The notes under the pieces: model-generated
The model's database searches: none
Seen by the model: only the letters and a program-made list of their open reading frames with translations
What the model was told of the DNA's origin: nothing
NCBI GenBank assembly: GCA_002894685.1
Contig: NCRC01000001.1
Location: 124,001-188,000, forward strand
Direction: 5' to 3'
Length of the DNA: 64,000 nt
DNA from: Salinivenus lutea
GTDB taxonomy: Bacteria; Bacteroidota; Rhodothermia; Rhodothermales; Salinibacteraceae
Part shown: positions 53,473 to 62,109 of the stretch, piece by piece
Numbering within the stretch: the stretch's first letter is position 1
How the letters are laid out: the number at the start of each line of letters is the position of its first letter
Translations under genes and position numbers: made by a program

Positions 53473-54369
53473 TTAGCGCCCCACCGGGTGCCAGGTCGTC
53501 TTAAACTCGACGAAGGGCGCAATCCAGTAGGGCGACGCACTCTCATCGGAGCGCCACTCGGCGGGCGAGCGGTCCGGGCGAAACTCCATCCGGGTGACGC
53601 TCTCGGCCCCCTCCTCTTCCAGCACCGTGCGCTCCTCGGTCGACGCCCCCACACTCAGGACGGCATCCACGTCGCGGTGGCCGCCCACGTGGCCCCGCAG
53701 CTCCTCGCGCTGCCCCGTCAGGATGTTCACGACCCCGCCCGGCAGATCGCTCGTCTCCAGCACCTCCGCAAGGTCGAGCGCCAGCGTTGGGGCGTCGTTC
53801 TCGACAATCAGGATGGCGGCGTTGCCCGACACGATGATGGGCGCCAGGCAGGAGACGAGGCCGAGGAGGGGCGCCTGGCGGGGCGTGAAGGCCGCCACCA
53901 CGCCCGTCGGCTCCGGCACCGTAAAGTCGAAGTGCGAGCTGGCCACCGGGTTCACCGACCCGAACACCTGCGCGAATTTGTCGGACCAGCCCGCGTACCA
54001 CACCAGCCGGTCGATGGCGGCGTCAACCTCCGCCTCCGCCTCGTCCCGGTCGTAGCCGGCCACGTCCGCCAGCTCGCTCACGAACGCCGGTCGACGAGAC
54101 TCCAGCATCTCGCCCATCCGGTACAGAATCTGGCCGCGGTTGAAGGCGCTCCGCCCCGCCCATCCCTCCTGGGCGTCGCGGGCCGCAACCACGGCGTCCC
54201 GAAAGTCCTTGCGCGAGGCGCGACAGATGTTGGCCACGAAGTGATCCTGCGGGTCGGTGACAGTTACGTATCGTCCGCTTTCGGTTCGGGGGAATCCCCC
54301 GCCGATGTAGAGCTTGCGGGTTTTGTAGACGGGGAGCCGTTCGTGGGTGCTGCGGTTCTGGGTTGCCAT
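53473..54369 (-). CDS. Half-length aldehyde-dehydrogenase homologue
   Basis: A 298-residue protein with only the N-terminal (cofactor-side) part of an ALDH: YKTRKLYIGGGFPRTESG near residue 15, AFNRGQILYRMGEMLE, FTVPEPTGVVAAFTPRQAPLLGLV and DLPGGVVNILTG. No catalytic Cys or general-base Glu is present; a last segment, EFRPDRSPAEWR, is not ALDH-like. Similar short ALDH homologues accompany full-length ones after deoC in other bacteria, to my knowledge. Its start at 54369 lies inside the C-terminus of the upstream ALDH, a 106-bp overlap in another frame. It may be a structural or regulatory subunit of that enzyme. Confidence 0.72.
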   Translation of the reverse strand: MATQNRSTHERLPVYKTRKLYIGGGFPRTESGRYVTVTDPQDHFVANICRASRKDFRDAVVAARDAQEGWAGRSAFNRGQILYRMGEMLESRRPAFVSELADVAGYDRDEAEAEVDAAIDRLVWYAGWSDKFAQVFGSVNPVASSHFDFTVPEPTGVVAAFTPRQAPLLGLVSCLAPIIVSGNAAILIVENDAPTLALDLAEVLETSDLPGGVVNILTGQREELRGHVGGHRDVDAVLSVGASTEERTVLEEEGAESVTRMEFRPDRSPAEWRSDESASPYWIAPFVEFKTTWHPVGR

Positions 54370-55859
54370 GACTGTGCGTGTACGTCTAGATACGGAAGCA
54401 GTCCGTGAACGCCCCCTTCGCGGCCGAAGCCGCTTTCCTTGTAGCCGCCGAAGGGACTGGCGGGGTCGAACTTGTTGTACGTGTTGCCCCAGATGACCCC
54501 GTTCTTGAGGGCCTGCGAGATCGAGAACAGCTTCGATCCCTTGTCGCTCCAAATGCCCGACGCCAGGCCGTACTCGGTGTTGTTGGCGCGCTCCACCGCC
54601 TCTTCTGGGGTGCGGAAGGTGGAGACCGTGAGCACCGGACCAAAGATTTCCTCCTGGGCAATGCGGTGCGACTGCGTGACGTTGGTGAAGAACGTCGGGG
54701 GGAACCAGAATCCCTTCTCAGGGAGGTCACAGGCCGGCTGAAACTTCTCGGCGCCCTCCTGCTCGCCCACCTCGACGAGCGACCGGATCTTTTCGAGCTG
54801 CTGCCGCGAGTTGATGGCGCCGATGTCGGTGTTCTTGTCGAGCGGATCCCCGACGCGGAGCGTGGAGAGGCGATGGCGCAGCTTGGTGATCACCTCGTCG
54901 GCCACGCTCTCCTGCACCAGCAGCCGCGAGCCGGCACAGCAGACGTGCCCCTGGTTGAAGTAGATGCCGTCCACGATGCCCTTCACCGCCTGGTCGATGG
55001 GCGCGTCCTCGAACACGATGTTCGCCCCCTTCCCCCCCAGCTCCAGGGTGAGCCGGGTGTCGGCCCCGGCCAGCTGCTTCTGAATCTGCTTCCCCACGGC
55101 CGTCGACCCGGTGAAGGCGATCTTGTCGACGTCGTCGTGCTCGACGATGGCCGTTCCGACGCCCCCGGCCCCGTGCACGATGTTGACGACGCCGGGCGGC
55201 AGGCCCGCCTCCTGGATCACCTCGGCCAGCTTGATCGCCGTGAGCGGGGTCGTCTCCGCGGGCTTAATCACCACCGTGTTGCCCGTCGCCAGGGCCGGGG
55301 CAATCTTCCAGGCGGCCATGAGGAGCGGGAAGTTCCAGGGGATGATCTGCCCGCACACGCCCAGCGACTGGGGCCGGCCCGGGCCCGGCACGGCGTACTC
55401 CAGCTTGTCGGCCCAGCCGGCGTAGTGGAAGAAGTGCGCCGCCACGAGCGGGATGTCCATGTCGCGCGACTCCCGAATCGGCTTGCCCCCGTCCATCGAC
55501 TCCAGGACGGAAAACTCGCGCGACTTCTCCTTGATCATCCGCCCGATGCGGTAGATGTACTTCGCCCGCTCGCCCCCCGGCAGATCGCGCCAGTGCTCCT
55601 CGTAGGCGGTCCGGGCGGCCCCCACGGCCTCGTCGACCACCTGGTCGGTGGCAAGGCCCACCTCCGCCAGCGTCTCCTCCGTCGCGGGATTGATCGAGGG
55701 AAAGTACTCGTCCGCCTCCCGAAATTCGCCGTCAATGAACGGGCCGTAGCGGTCCGCCAGCCGGACGTGGTCGGCGGATTGGGGGGCCGGGGCGTACGCC
55801 CACTCGTCGCCGAAGAGCAACTCGCGGGCCGTGTCGGGGGCTGCGTCTACGTTGGCCAT
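54264..55859 (-). CDS. NAD(P)-dependent aldehyde dehydrogenase
   Basis: A 531-residue ALDH with complete active site. The cofactor motif is QIIPWNFPLLMAAWKIAPAL, the oxyanion Asn sits in IPWNFP, the general base is E273 in LELGGKGAN and the nucleophile is in FNQGHVCCAGSRLL (C307/C308). Further motifs are EEIFGPVLTVSTF and SPFGGYKESGFGREGG. With deoC upstream it should oxidise the acetaldehyde released from deoxyribose 5-phosphate to acetate. About 40 extra C-terminal residues of Ser/Pro/Thr-rich sequence lie over the next gene's start. Confidence 0.9.
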   Translation of the reverse strand: MANVDAAPDTARELLFGDEWAYAPAPQSADHVRLADRYGPFIDGEFREADEYFPSINPATEETLAEVGLATDQVVDEAVGAARTAYEEHWRDLPGGERAKYIYRIGRMIKEKSREFSVLESMDGGKPIRESRDMDIPLVAAHFFHYAGWADKLEYAVPGPGRPQSLGVCGQIIPWNFPLLMAAWKIAPALATGNTVVIKPAETTPLTAIKLAEVIQEAGLPPGVVNIVHGAGGVGTAIVEHDDVDKIAFTGSTAVGKQIQKQLAGADTRLTLELGGKGANIVFEDAPIDQAVKGIVDGIYFNQGHVCCAGSRLLVQESVADEVITKLRHRLSTLRVGDPLDKNTDIGAINSRQQLEKIRSLVEVGEQEGAEKFQPACDLPEKGFWFPPTFFTNVTQSHRIAQEEIFGPVLTVSTFRTPEEAVERANNTEYGLASGIWSDKGSKLFSISQALKNGVIWGNTYNKFDPASPFGGYKESGFGREGGVHGLLPYLDVHAQSWQPRTAAPTNGSPSTKPASSTSAGDSPEPKADDT

Positions 55860-56163
55860 AAGATGCAAACGAATGATTCGAGGTCAGTGACGCCACACGT
55901 CGTCAACAAAAGCAACGCGTCGTATTCCGTATTTCGTACTCTTGGCTACTTACCCCAGGTTGCAGGGGACCCACGTAGTGCCTCAATGACGGCGGACCAC
56001 GGACGGCCGACCGCCGAGCACCCCTCTATTCCACGGTCTGCGGTTCGCGGTCCGCTGTCTCCCCGAAAATGACGCCGGAGGGCGCAACTTGAATTACGTA
56101 CGTGATACGCAACAAGAAATACGCAATACGAAATACGCGCTAGAGTGCTCTCCACGCAGAAAA
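55860..56163. other. Intergenic region between ALDH and deoC
   Basis: About 300 bp interrupting an otherwise tight same-strand cluster. It is largely filled by an inverted-repeat-bounded segment (55921-56137). I see no ORF or RNA gene in it. Confidence 0.6.
55921..56137. repeat. Inverted-repeat-bounded element
   Basis: CGTATTCCGTATTTCGTAC at 55921-55939 matches the reverse complement of 56119-56137 at 16 of 19 positions. Both arms are made of TACG/AATAC-like units, and the right arm is preceded by a further AATACGCAATACG-like copy. The 180-bp interior is GC-rich with no frame I trust. It looks like a MITE-like or palindromic intergenic repeat inserted between deoC and the ALDH gene. Confidence 0.5.
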
Positions 56164-57075
56164 TCACCCGAGCGACAGGTACCGTTTCGAATGGTAGCGC
56201 CCGGTTCGCTCCTTCTCCAGCTGGAGGAGCAGGTCGTTCAGGAGCGACGAGGCCCCGATGCGAAACCGATCGGGGGTCAGCCACGCGTCCCCCAGTGTCT
56301 CTTTCACCATCACGAGGTACCGGAGCGCGCGCTTGGCCTTTCGGATGCCCCCCGCGGGCTTCATGCCGATCGCCTCTCCTGTGTCGAGATAGTGGTCGCG
56401 GATCGCCTCCAGCATCACGAGGGTGACGGGCATGGTGGCCGCGGGCGTGATCTTGCCCGTCGAGGTCTTGATGAAGTCGGCTCCGGCGTCAATGGCAATC
56501 TGACTGGCAAGGCGCACGGCGTCGTAGGTCTCCAACTCGCCCGTCTCCAGGATCACCTTCAGGTGCGCGTCGCCCGACGCGTCGGCCAGGGCGCTGAGCT
56601 CGTCGTGCACCTGCCCGTAGCGGCCGGAGAGAAAGGCGTTGCGGTTCATCACAACGTCGATCTCGTCCGCCCCGGCCTCCCGCACCCGCTCCACCTCCTC
56701 GACCCGCTCGTCGATCGCCGCCTGGCCGCTCGGAAAGTAGCTGGCGACGGAGGCGATGGCAATGTCCGTGCCGCGCAGCTGCTTGCGGGCCACCGGCACC
56801 ATGGGCGGGTACACGCACACGGCGCCCACCGACGGGGAGTCGTGGTCCGAATCCGGGGTGCGGGCCTTCTGGCAGAGGGAGCGCACCTTGCCGGGGGTGT
56901 CCGCCCCCTCCAGCGTCGTCAGATCCAGCATGCCGACGAGCATCTTCAGCCCCTGCACCTTCGCCTCGGTTTTAATGCTGCGGGCGGAGAGGCGCTGGGC
57001 CCGCTCGCGCGCCGCGACCGCGTCGACCGTGGGCACCTTCGGGGGGCGGTATTCCGACTGGGAAGGCGGTTGCAT
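56164..57075 (-). CDS. deoC: Deoxyribose-phosphate aldolase
   Basis: A 303-residue class I aldolase that splits 2-deoxyribose 5-phosphate into glyceraldehyde 3-phosphate and acetaldehyde. SVGAVCVYPPMVPVAR, ADEIDVVMNRNAFLSG with Asp140, LKVILETGEL and the Schiff-base Lys203 in DFIKTSTGKITP are present, along with MKPAGGIR holding the second Lys. It is longer than E. coli DeoC because of about 50 N-terminal residues, as in other long-type DeoC proteins. The ATG at 57075 starts it; earlier in-frame codons overlap the NtrC gene. It heads deoC-ALDH-short ALDH. Confidence 0.92.
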   Translation of the reverse strand: MQPPSQSEYRPPKVPTVDAVAARERAQRLSARSIKTEAKVQGLKMLVGMLDLTTLEGADTPGKVRSLCQKARTPDSDHDSPSVGAVCVYPPMVPVARKQLRGTDIAIASVASYFPSGQAAIDERVEEVERVREAGADEIDVVMNRNAFLSGRYGQVHDELSALADASGDAHLKVILETGELETYDAVRLASQIAIDAGADFIKTSTGKITPAATMPVTLVMLEAIRDHYLDTGEAIGMKPAGGIRKAKRALRYLVMVKETLGDAWLTPDRFRIGASSLLNDLLLQLEKERTGRYHSKRYLSLG

Positions 57076-57179
57076 GGACCAGGGGGCAAAACAGTGACCG
57101 GTGCTGCGAGGGGCGGGGCCGCAAGCGGCCGTCGGGGGAATAGAATTGGGCACGCCGCCGGAAGTTCGCGGCGAGGCGT

Positions 57180-58568
57180 CTACCGCTCCACGACCTCGTC
57201 GAGCTGGTACCGTTTGCGCTTGTCCCAGAGCGTCTTCTTCGAGATGCCGAGGCCATCGGCGATGTCGGCGTAGCTGTCGTCCGGGCGCACCTCCAGGGTG
57301 CGGCGAATGTAGGCCTTTTCGACCTCCTGCAGCGTGCGGCCCAGCGGAAACTGGAAGGCCTCGCCCGCGGCGTGCATGTCGTCGAGGCGGCCCGGCGGCG
57401 CCAGCGTCAGGTCGCCAACCTCGATTTGATCGCCGTCGGCGAAGATCATGGCGCGCTCCAGCACATTCCGGAGCTCCCGCACGTTGCCCGGCCACATGTG
57501 GTCCCGCAGTTTTTCCTCCGCGGCCTCAGTGAACCCTTTGACGGTGCTCCCAAACTCGCGGTTGAAGGTCTCGATCATGTGCCGCGCAATCAGCATCACG
57601 TCGTCGCCCATGTGGCGGAGCGGCGGCATCTTGACGTTCACCACGTTGATGCGGTAGAAGAGGTCTTTGCGGAAGGTATTTTCCTGCACGCTCTGCTCCA
57701 GGTCGGAGTTGGTCGCACACAGGATGCGCACGTCGGCCGTCAGGTCCTCTACGCCCCCCAGCCGCCGGAACTGTCGGCTCTCCAGGAAGGACAGCAGCTT
57801 CGCCTGGAGTGCCATGCTCATCGAGTCGATTTCGTCGAGGAAGAGGGTCCCTTCATCGGCGACCTCAATCAACCCCTCTTTCGAGTCGCGCGCGTCGGTG
57901 AAGGCCCCCTCCTCGTACCCAAAGAGCTCCGCCTCCAGGAGATTGTCGGGCAGCGCCGCGCAGTTGATGTCGGTAAACTGGTGCTTGGCCCGCGAGGAAT
58001 TGTAGTGAAGGGTCTTCGCGGCCAGGTTTTTCCCCGTCCCCGTCTCGCCAGAAAAGAGCACCGTGGTGTTGGAGGCGCTGCAAAGCGTCTCGATGGTGTC
58101 GCGGACCCGCACGATCGGATCGCTCTGGCCCAGAATGCCCTCGATGGGGTACTTTTGCTGCTGCTGCGTCTTGATCTGCTCCAGCTCCTGCTGGGCGCCG
58201 TAGAGGTCGATCGCCTTCTCCAACAGCGCCCGCATCTCTTCCAGGTTGACCGGCTTCTGGAGATAGTGAAATGCGCCCTGCTGCATGGCCTCCACCGCCG
58301 TCTGCACCGACGAGTGGGCCGTCATGATGATGACCGGAATGTCGAGGCCCCGCTCCTGGAGGGTTTCCATCAGCTCCACGCCGTCCATCTCGGGCATCAT
58401 CATGTCCGCCACCACCACATCGGGCGTGGCGGCGCCCTCGTCGAGCGCCTCCAGCATCGAGAGCGGGTTCAGGTACGACTCGACCTGATAGCCGTCCCGC
58501 TCCAGCACGTTGGAGAACAGATTGCCGATCTTCGGCTCGTCGTCGACTACGTAGATACACTTGTCCAT
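57180..58568 (-). CDS. Sigma-54-dependent NtrC-type response regulator
   Basis: A 462-residue regulator in three domains. The receiver has phosphoacceptor D55 and Lys105. The AAA+ domain starts at about 143, with Walker A GETGTGKN (174-181) and Walker B TLFLDEIDS; the sigma-54 contact loop reads GAFTDA (221-226) instead of the usual GAFTGA. A Fis-type HTH follows near 430-455 (DSYADIADGLGISKKTLWDK). No cognate kinase is adjacent. The regulator could control the deoC cluster next door or the divergent importer; neither is shown. Confidence 0.9.
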   Translation of the reverse strand: MDKCIYVVDDEPKIGNLFSNVLERDGYQVESYLNPLSMLEALDEGAATPDVVVADMMMPEMDGVELMETLQERGLDIPVIIMTAHSSVQTAVEAMQQGAFHYLQKPVNLEEMRALLEKAIDLYGAQQELEQIKTQQQQKYPIEGILGQSDPIVRVRDTIETLCSASNTTVLFSGETGTGKNLAAKTLHYNSSRAKHQFTDINCAALPDNLLEAELFGYEEGAFTDARDSKEGLIEVADEGTLFLDEIDSMSMALQAKLLSFLESRQFRRLGGVEDLTADVRILCATNSDLEQSVQENTFRKDLFYRINVVNVKMPPLRHMGDDVMLIARHMIETFNREFGSTVKGFTEAAEEKLRDHMWPGNVRELRNVLERAMIFADGDQIEVGDLTLAPPGRLDDMHAAGEAFQFPLGRTLQEVEKAYIRRTLEVRPDDSYADIADGLGISKKTLWDKRKRYQLDEVVER

Positions 58569-58871
58569 ACAGGCAAAGGAATGCGTGTCGGGTGCGCTCG
58601 CCTTGGGGCCTCAGAATCACCAACAGGCGCCGTCCGACGAGCAACCGATCATGACGAGGGACTACTCAAGGGTGGGGTTTGTACTAACACACAACCGGGA
58701 CGCTCAGTGTGGGGCGGAAGATTCCCGCGGTGGGGTAATTTTACACGAAACAGGGGACCGTGTCAACGGTGTGGCGAGAGCGCGGCCCCTGCGCCCCCCA
58801 TCAACAACTTTTGGTCGGGGGCGTATCAGGTCGCTGGTTTTCGTTGTGTCGCATTCGATTTCCTCCTGAGC
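58569..58871. other. Divergent region between the NtrC-type gene and the importer genes
   Basis: About 300 bp. Checked for a cobalamin riboswitch because the downstream pair looks BtuFC-like; no B12 box or GCCACTG-like element is visible. A TAATTTTACACG stretch at 58736-58747 might be part of a promoter. No sigma-54 type GG-N10-GC site was found with confidence. Confidence 0.5.
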
Positions 58872-59831
58872 ATGCGCCTCTCCCCTGTTGTTTTTGCTGC
58901 GGCTCTGGTGGTTGCCGGGCTCGTGGGGTGCAGCGCAGATCAGGACGCGGCGCCGGCTGAGCTGACCGACGATCTGGGGCGAACCGTTCAGGTCGAACGT
59001 CCGGTGGAACGGGTGGTGTCGCTCGCGCCCAACCTGACTGAGCTGGCGTTTGCGGCGGGCGCCGGCTCCACGCTCGTCGCCGTTACCTCGTCGGACGACT
59101 ACCCTCCCGCGGTCGACTCCCTCGACCACGTCAGCGCCCTCCCGGTCGACTTTGAGGCAATCACGGCCCAGGAGCCCGACCTGGTGCTGGCCACCGATCA
59201 GATCAACCCTCCCGGGGATACCGACACCTTCGACGCCCTCGACCTTCCGGTGTACTTCTTTTCCTTCTCGTCGCTGGGGGACGTGTTCGACGCCATCGAA
59301 ACGATGGGGACGTTGCTGAACACGGAGGCGGCCGCACGCGACAGCGCACAGGCCCTCCGGCGGCGGGCCGAGGCCCTGCGCACCCAGACGGCCGACATTC
59401 CCCAGTCGGAGCGCCCGCGGGTGCTCGTCCTGATCGGAGAGGAAACCCTCTACGGCTTTGGTCGGGACAGCTACATCCACACGCTCGTGGAGATGGCGGG
59501 GGGACGGAGCATCACGGACTCGCTCGACGCCCAGGCCCCCACCCTCACCGAGGAATTTGTGCTAACGGAGAAGCCGGACGTGATCGTCGGCGCCTGGGGG
59601 CCCGACTACGACCCCGACCGCCTTCAGTCTCTCCACCCCACCTGGGACATCGTGCCGGCCCTCCAGAACAATCGGGTCTACAGCCTCCCCGACGACCTGC
59701 TGCTGCGTCCGGGCCCGCGGCTCGTGGACGGCGCCTGGCGCATGGCCGCCCACCTCCATCCGGATCGGATCGACCCCTCTTCGGCCCGCCCCGCCGTCGC
59801 TGATTCTGCTAGCGCCCCTTCGGCCCCATGA
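58872..59831 (+). CDS. BtuF-like substrate-binding lipoprotein of a metal-complex ABC importer
   Basis: A 319-residue protein with a lipobox (AALVVAGLVGC, Cys about 20). It has the helical-backbone metal-receptor pattern DDLGRTVQVERPVERVVSLAPNLTELAFAAG, VTSSDDYPP, a long bridging helix with ETMGTLLNTEAAARDSAQAL and RVLVLIGEETLYGFG. The family binds cobalamin, haem or ferric siderophores; the nearest in pattern is BtuF. The stop overlaps the permease gene by 4 bp (ATGA). No ATPase gene follows in the window. Confidence 0.85.
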   Translation: MRLSPVVFAAALVVAGLVGCSADQDAAPAELTDDLGRTVQVERPVERVVSLAPNLTELAFAAGAGSTLVAVTSSDDYPPAVDSLDHVSALPVDFEAITAQEPDLVLATDQINPPGDTDTFDALDLPVYFFSFSSLGDVFDAIETMGTLLNTEAAARDSAQALRRRAEALRTQTADIPQSERPRVLVLIGEETLYGFGRDSYIHTLVEMAGGRSITDSLDAQAPTLTEEFVLTEKPDVIVGAWGPDYDPDRLQSLHPTWDIVPALQNNRVYSLPDDLLLRPGPRLVDGAWRMAAHLHPDRIDPSSARPAVADSASAPSAP

Positions 59832-60853
59832 AACGCCCCTGGCTCGTCGGCTTGGGCCTCGCTGGGGCCCTGATCGCGACCGTGGGGGCGGCGGTGTCCG
59901 TAGGCAGTTCGGCGGTGGGGTGGGCGGACGTGTACCACGTGGTGCTGCATCAGACCCTCTCCATCGGCCCCGACCCGTCCCCCACGGCCCGCCGCATCGT
60001 GTGGCAGCTGCGCCTGCCCCGCGCCGTGCTGGCCTGCATCGTCGGGGGCGGCCTGTCCATCATCGGCGTGGCGATGCAGACGCTGGTCCGCAACCCGCTG
60101 GCCGAGCCCTACATCCTCGGCATTTCGAGCGGGGCCTCGGCGGGCGCCTCTCTCTTTTACCTCGGCTTCCTGCCCCCCCTGCTCTCAAAAACCCTCAGCA
60201 TGCCCCTCGCGGCGTTCCTGGGGGGCCTGGCCTCCATCACCATCGTCTACCTCGTCGCCCGCGATGGGCCGCGGGTGTCCGTGGCGCGCCTGCTGCTGGC
60301 CGGCGTGGCGATGTCCGCCCTCATGGCCTCCATCACGTCGTTCATCACCTACTCGTCGCCCGAGCCCGACAAGCTGCGGGCGGTGCTGTTCTGGCTGCTC
60401 GGCTCGCTGAATGGGGCGCGGTGGGGGATTTTGCCGATCCCCGCGCTCACCACCGCCCTCGGGGTGGGCACGCTGCTTGCCCTGGCCCGGCCGCTCGACG
60501 CCATGCTGGTCGGAGAAGAGCCGGCCCAGAGCCTCGGCATGCCGGTGGAGGCCATCAAGCGGGGGCTCATTGTGCTGGCCGCCCTGGTAACGGGCACGCT
60601 CGTGGCCGTGTCGGGCGCCATCGGCTTCGTCGGCCTCATCGTCCCCCACGCCGTGCGCCTGCTGGTGGGCGTGCCCCACCGGCGCCTCGTCCCCCTCAGC
60701 TTCGCGGTGGGCGCCATTTTTCTCTGCGGGGCCGACCTCGCGGCGCGCACCGTCCTCCCGGCCCAGGAGGTCCCCGTCGGCGTCCTGACAGCCCTCTGCG
60801 GGGTGCCCTTCTTCCTGTTTCTGCTCCGGCGCCGGGCCTACCGCTTCGGATAA
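59828..60853 (+). CDS. BtuC/FecCD-family ABC permease
   Basis: A 341-residue permease with about ten TM helices. RIVWQLRLPRAVLACIVGGGLSIIGVAMQTLVRNPLAEPYILGISSGASAG is the family's long signature (shortened here: RLPRAVLA...NPLAEPYILGIS). The ATPase-facing loop GEEPAQSLGMPVEAIKRG and VGLIVPHAVRLLVG are also present. It forms the channel for the BtuF-like receptor, coupled by the 4-bp overlap. The partner ATPase is missing from the next positions: polyprenyl synthase follows about 80 bp later. Confidence 0.9.
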   Translation: MKRPWLVGLGLAGALIATVGAAVSVGSSAVGWADVYHVVLHQTLSIGPDPSPTARRIVWQLRLPRAVLACIVGGGLSIIGVAMQTLVRNPLAEPYILGISSGASAGASLFYLGFLPPLLSKTLSMPLAAFLGGLASITIVYLVARDGPRVSVARLLLAGVAMSALMASITSFITYSSPEPDKLRAVLFWLLGSLNGARWGILPIPALTTALGVGTLLALARPLDAMLVGEEPAQSLGMPVEAIKRGLIVLAALVTGTLVAVSGAIGFVGLIVPHAVRLLVGVPHRRLVPLSFAVGAIFLCGADLAARTVLPAQEVPVGVLTALCGVPFFLFLLRRRAYRFG

Positions 60854-60931
60854 CCGGCCGCTGTTACGCAAGCAGGCCGCCGCGCACAAACCTTTCCATG
60901 AGCCAGCCGTTCGTGGGGTAGTCTCTTTTCA

Positions 60932-62023
60932 ATGATGATTGAAAACACGATGGCCAACGTCTCCTCGCCCCCCTCCGATACGCCCGCGTCGGACGATCGG
61001 GTCTCTGCCAACGGGGAGGCGGACGCTCTGACAATCGACCGCCCCGTCCCCACGACGCTGGACGACATCCGGACGCCGGTCGAGGACGACCTGGACGCCT
61101 TCCAAACCTACTTCCGGGAGGCAATGCGGGCCGACCACATGCTGCTGGACAAGATCACGCAGTACGTCCTCTGGCAAAAGGGCAAGCGCATTCGCCCCCT
61201 GCTCGTGCTCCTCTCGGCAAAAGCCTCGGGCGGGGCGCCCTCCGAGATGACCCACCGTGCGGCCGCCCTCGTCGAACTGCTCCACACCGCCACCCTCGTG
61301 CACGACGACGTGGTCGACGACGCCGATCGGCGACGGGGCGTCTTCTCCATCAACGCCCTCTGGAAAAACAAAATTGCCGTGCTGATGGGCGACTTTCTCC
61401 TCAGCCGCGGCCTCCTCCTGTCGCTCGACCACAACGACTATACGGTGCTGCACACCCTCTCGGACGCCGTCCGTCGCATGAGCGAAGGGGAGCTCCTGCA
61501 GATCCAAAAGTCGCGCCTGCTCGACATCGACGAGGACACCTACTTCCGCATTATCTCCGACAAAACGGCCTCCCTCATTTCCGCCTGCACCAAGAGCGGG
61601 GCCGTCAGCGTCTCCGACGACGAGGCCCTCGTCGAGCGGATGGCCCAGTTCGGCGAAACCCTCGGCCTGGCGTTCCAGATCCGGGACGACCTGTTCGACT
61701 ACAGCGAGCAGGACGCGGGCAAGCCCGTCGGCATCGACCTTCAGGAGAAGAAGATGACGCTGCCCCTCATCGTCGCCCTGCGGGACGCTGGGAGGAGCGA
61801 GCGGAAACGCATCCTCAAGATCGTGGACCGCGACGACAAGGACCGCGACGACCTCCGGGAGGTGGCCGCCTTCGTGGCGGATCACGACGGCATTGCCTAC
61901 GCCCGCAACCGGATGGAATCACTGGCCGCGGAGGCGAAGGGGCTCCTCGCTGCCCTCCCTCCCTCCGATGCCCGCGCCTCGCTGGTCGGGCTCACCGAGT
62001 TTGCCATCCAGCGCACCCGGTAG
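60932..62023 (+). CDS. Polyprenyl diphosphate synthase (long-chain trans type)
   Basis: A 363-residue enzyme that extends allylic diphosphates with isopentenyl diphosphate, for quinone side chains. The first Asp-rich motif is DDVVDDADRR (125-134) after LHTATLVH, with small residues upstream that permit a long product. The second is QIRDDLFDY near 243. KGKRIRPLLVLL binds IPP. A 45-residue acidic Ser/Asp-rich N-terminal extension is unusual for the family and fits halophily; the second Met at residue 7 is an alternative start. The product length cannot be fixed from sequence. Confidence 0.9.
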   Translation: MMIENTMANVSSPPSDTPASDDRVSANGEADALTIDRPVPTTLDDIRTPVEDDLDAFQTYFREAMRADHMLLDKITQYVLWQKGKRIRPLLVLLSAKASGGAPSEMTHRAAALVELLHTATLVHDDVVDDADRRRGVFSINALWKNKIAVLMGDFLLSRGLLLSLDHNDYTVLHTLSDAVRRMSEGELLQIQKSRLLDIDEDTYFRIISDKTASLISACTKSGAVSVSDDEALVERMAQFGETLGLAFQIRDDLFDYSEQDAGKPVGIDLQEKKMTLPLIVALRDAGRSERKRILKIVDRDDKDRDDLREVAAFVADHDGIAYARNRMESLAAEAKGLLAALPPSDARASLVGLTEFAIQRTR

Positions 62024-62109
62024 GGGCCGACGCGTGTCGATTTTCGAGGGCCGCCTCCATTAGGTTGTGATCCTTCACTCGCTCTCGTCATTCGGACCTC
62101 GTCCCTCCC

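Noticed and set aside
57372-58871. 500-codon extension in front of the BtuF-like protein
   Set aside because: It is antisense to the NtrC-type regulator. The real protein starts at 58872 with a signal peptide and lipobox.
58569-58871. Possible cobalamin riboswitch before the BtuF-like gene
   Set aside because: No B12 box or conserved core stretches were found on the plus strand.
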